From Chitinophagaceae bacterium (GTDB taxonomy: Bacteria > Bacteroidota > Bacteroidia > Chitinophagales > Chitinophagaceae), in NCBI GenBank assembly GCA_003526435.1, contig DPWF01000088.1, positions 1 through 7,461 of the forward strand: a DNA stretch of 7,461 bases, written 5' to 3'. Both the position numbers and the translations under genes were made by a program. Below, one piece after another: positions 6,821 through 7,461 of the stretch (within the stretch, counting starts at the first letter, position 1; every line of letters begins with the position of its first letter). The notes beneath the pieces are model-generated. The model was given only the letters and a program-made list of their open reading frames with translations, was not told the DNA's origin and did not search any database.

Positions 6821-7461
6821 ATGCCAACTATTCTGATTATTGACGATGAACGAGCCATCAGGAATGTGTTAAAAGACATCCTGGGTAATGAAGGGTTTAA
6901 AGTAGAGGAAGCTGCTGATGGGGAAGAAGGATTGAAGAAATTTACTTCCGGTACATATGATGTAGTGTTATGTGATATTAAAATGCCCAAACTCGATGGG
7001 ATAGAATTTTTACAGAAAGTAACCGAGCTCAATACAGACACCCCCGTGATCATGATCAGTGGACACGGAAACATTGAAACGGCTGTTGATGCCGTGAAGA
7101 AAGGGGCATATGATTATATCTCAAAACCACCCGACCTGAACAGGTTGCTGATTACTATTCGTAATGCAATGGACAGAACCAATCTGGTACAGGAAACAAA
7201 AGTGTTGAAGAGAAAAGTATCAAAAGTGCAGGAGATTATTGGGGAAAGTGAGGCCATTCTTCGCATCAAGGAAACCATTGAAAAAGTGGCACCTACCGAC
7301 GCACGTGTATTGGTAACAGGCGAAAATGGAAGCGGTAAAGAACTGGTGGCGCGATGGTTGCATGAAAAAAGTAATCGTGTACAGGGACCGATTGTAGAAG
7401 TAAACTGTGCCGCCATTCCAGGTGAGCTGATTGAGAGCGAATTGTTTGGTCATGAAAAAGG
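6821..7461 (+). CDS. NtrC-type sigma-54-dependent response regulator, N-terminal part (3' end outside window)
   Basis: From the ATG at 6821 the frame is open to the right edge (213 whole codons plus two bases). Residues 1-about 118 are a CheY-like receiver: acidic pair Asp8/Asp9 (LIIDDE), phosphorylation site Asp52 (CDIKMP), Ser80 (MISGHG) and Lys102 (SKPPD) are all in place. After a linker of about 20 residues (about 119-138), IIGESEAILRIKETIEKVAPTDARVLVTGENGSGKE begins the AAA+ activator domain, with Walker A at 167-174 (GENGSGKE, Lys173) and VNCAAIP and ESELFGHEK following as in NtrC proteins. The sequence stops exactly where GAFTGA, the sigma-54 contact loop, should begin; the last two bases (GG) fit its first Gly. 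In this family, phosphorylation by a partner histidine kinase drives ATP-dependent opening of sigma-54 promoters. The kinase and DNA-binding domain are not in the window. The gene starts 34 bases after the receptor stop, so it may be in the same transcript; a link to fucoside use is not shown. Confidence 0.93.
   Translation, partial: MPTILIIDDERAIRNVLKDILGNEGFKVEEAADGEEGLKKFTSGTYDVVLCDIKMPKLDGIEFLQKVTELNTDTPVIMISGHGNIETAVDAVKKGAYDYISKPPDLNRLLITIRNAMDRTNLVQETKVLKRKVSKVQEIIGESEAILRIKETIEKVAPTDARVLVTGENGSGKELVARWLHEKSNRVQGPIVEVNCAAIPGELIESELFGHEK

Noticed and set aside
6778..7453. Minus-strand open frames across 6778-7453
   Set aside because: They lie opposite the response regulator, which has a full set of family motifs on the + strand. 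Their translations look like composition shadows.

Overview
The window looks like a chromosomal stretch from a Bacteroidota bacterium, probably of the Chitinophagaceae type. The evidence is two large TonB-dependent outer-membrane receptors of Bacteroidota style, a pyruvate dehydrogenase E1-beta and a GH29 fucosidase whose sequence texture matches that group, a TAnnTTTG-type -7 promoter element, and start codons without clear Shine-Dalgarno sequences. The family-level placement is from memory of similar proteins and was not searched. All five genes lie on the + strand, and the gaps between them are short (longest 194 bases).

Layout. (1) Bases 1-2135 hold the C-terminal part of a TonB-dependent receptor. 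Its reading frame is open to the left edge, so the gene starts outside the window. It ends at a strong hairpin terminator (2169-2205). (2) Bases 2330-3319 encode pdhB, the pyruvate dehydrogenase E1-beta subunit. It has a candidate promoter at 2301-2308 and a terminator at 3347-3378, so it looks like its own transcription unit, and no pdhA is next to it. (3) Bases 3407-4729 encode a secreted GH29 alpha-L-fucosidase. Its stop overlaps the start of the next gene by four bases (ATGA). (4) Bases 4726-6786 encode a second, complete TonB-dependent receptor with a short N-terminus, not of SusC type and with no SusD partner here. (5) After only 34 bases and no visible terminator, 6821 to the right edge encodes the first 213 residues of an NtrC-type response regulator (receiver plus start of the AAA+ sigma-54 activator domain). 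It is cut just before the position of the GAFTGA loop.

How they fit together. The fucosidase and second receptor very probably form one translationally coupled unit: an exported enzyme that releases fucose from a fucosylated ligand, and an outer-membrane receptor that could import the product or the trimmed ligand. The response regulator may be the third gene of this unit or may have its own weak promoter in the gap. pdhB is central metabolism and appears unrelated to its neighbours. I saw no mobile element, CRISPR array, tRNA or rRNA. The nearest thing to an unusual system is the fucosidase-receptor pair; everything else is ordinary for the group.
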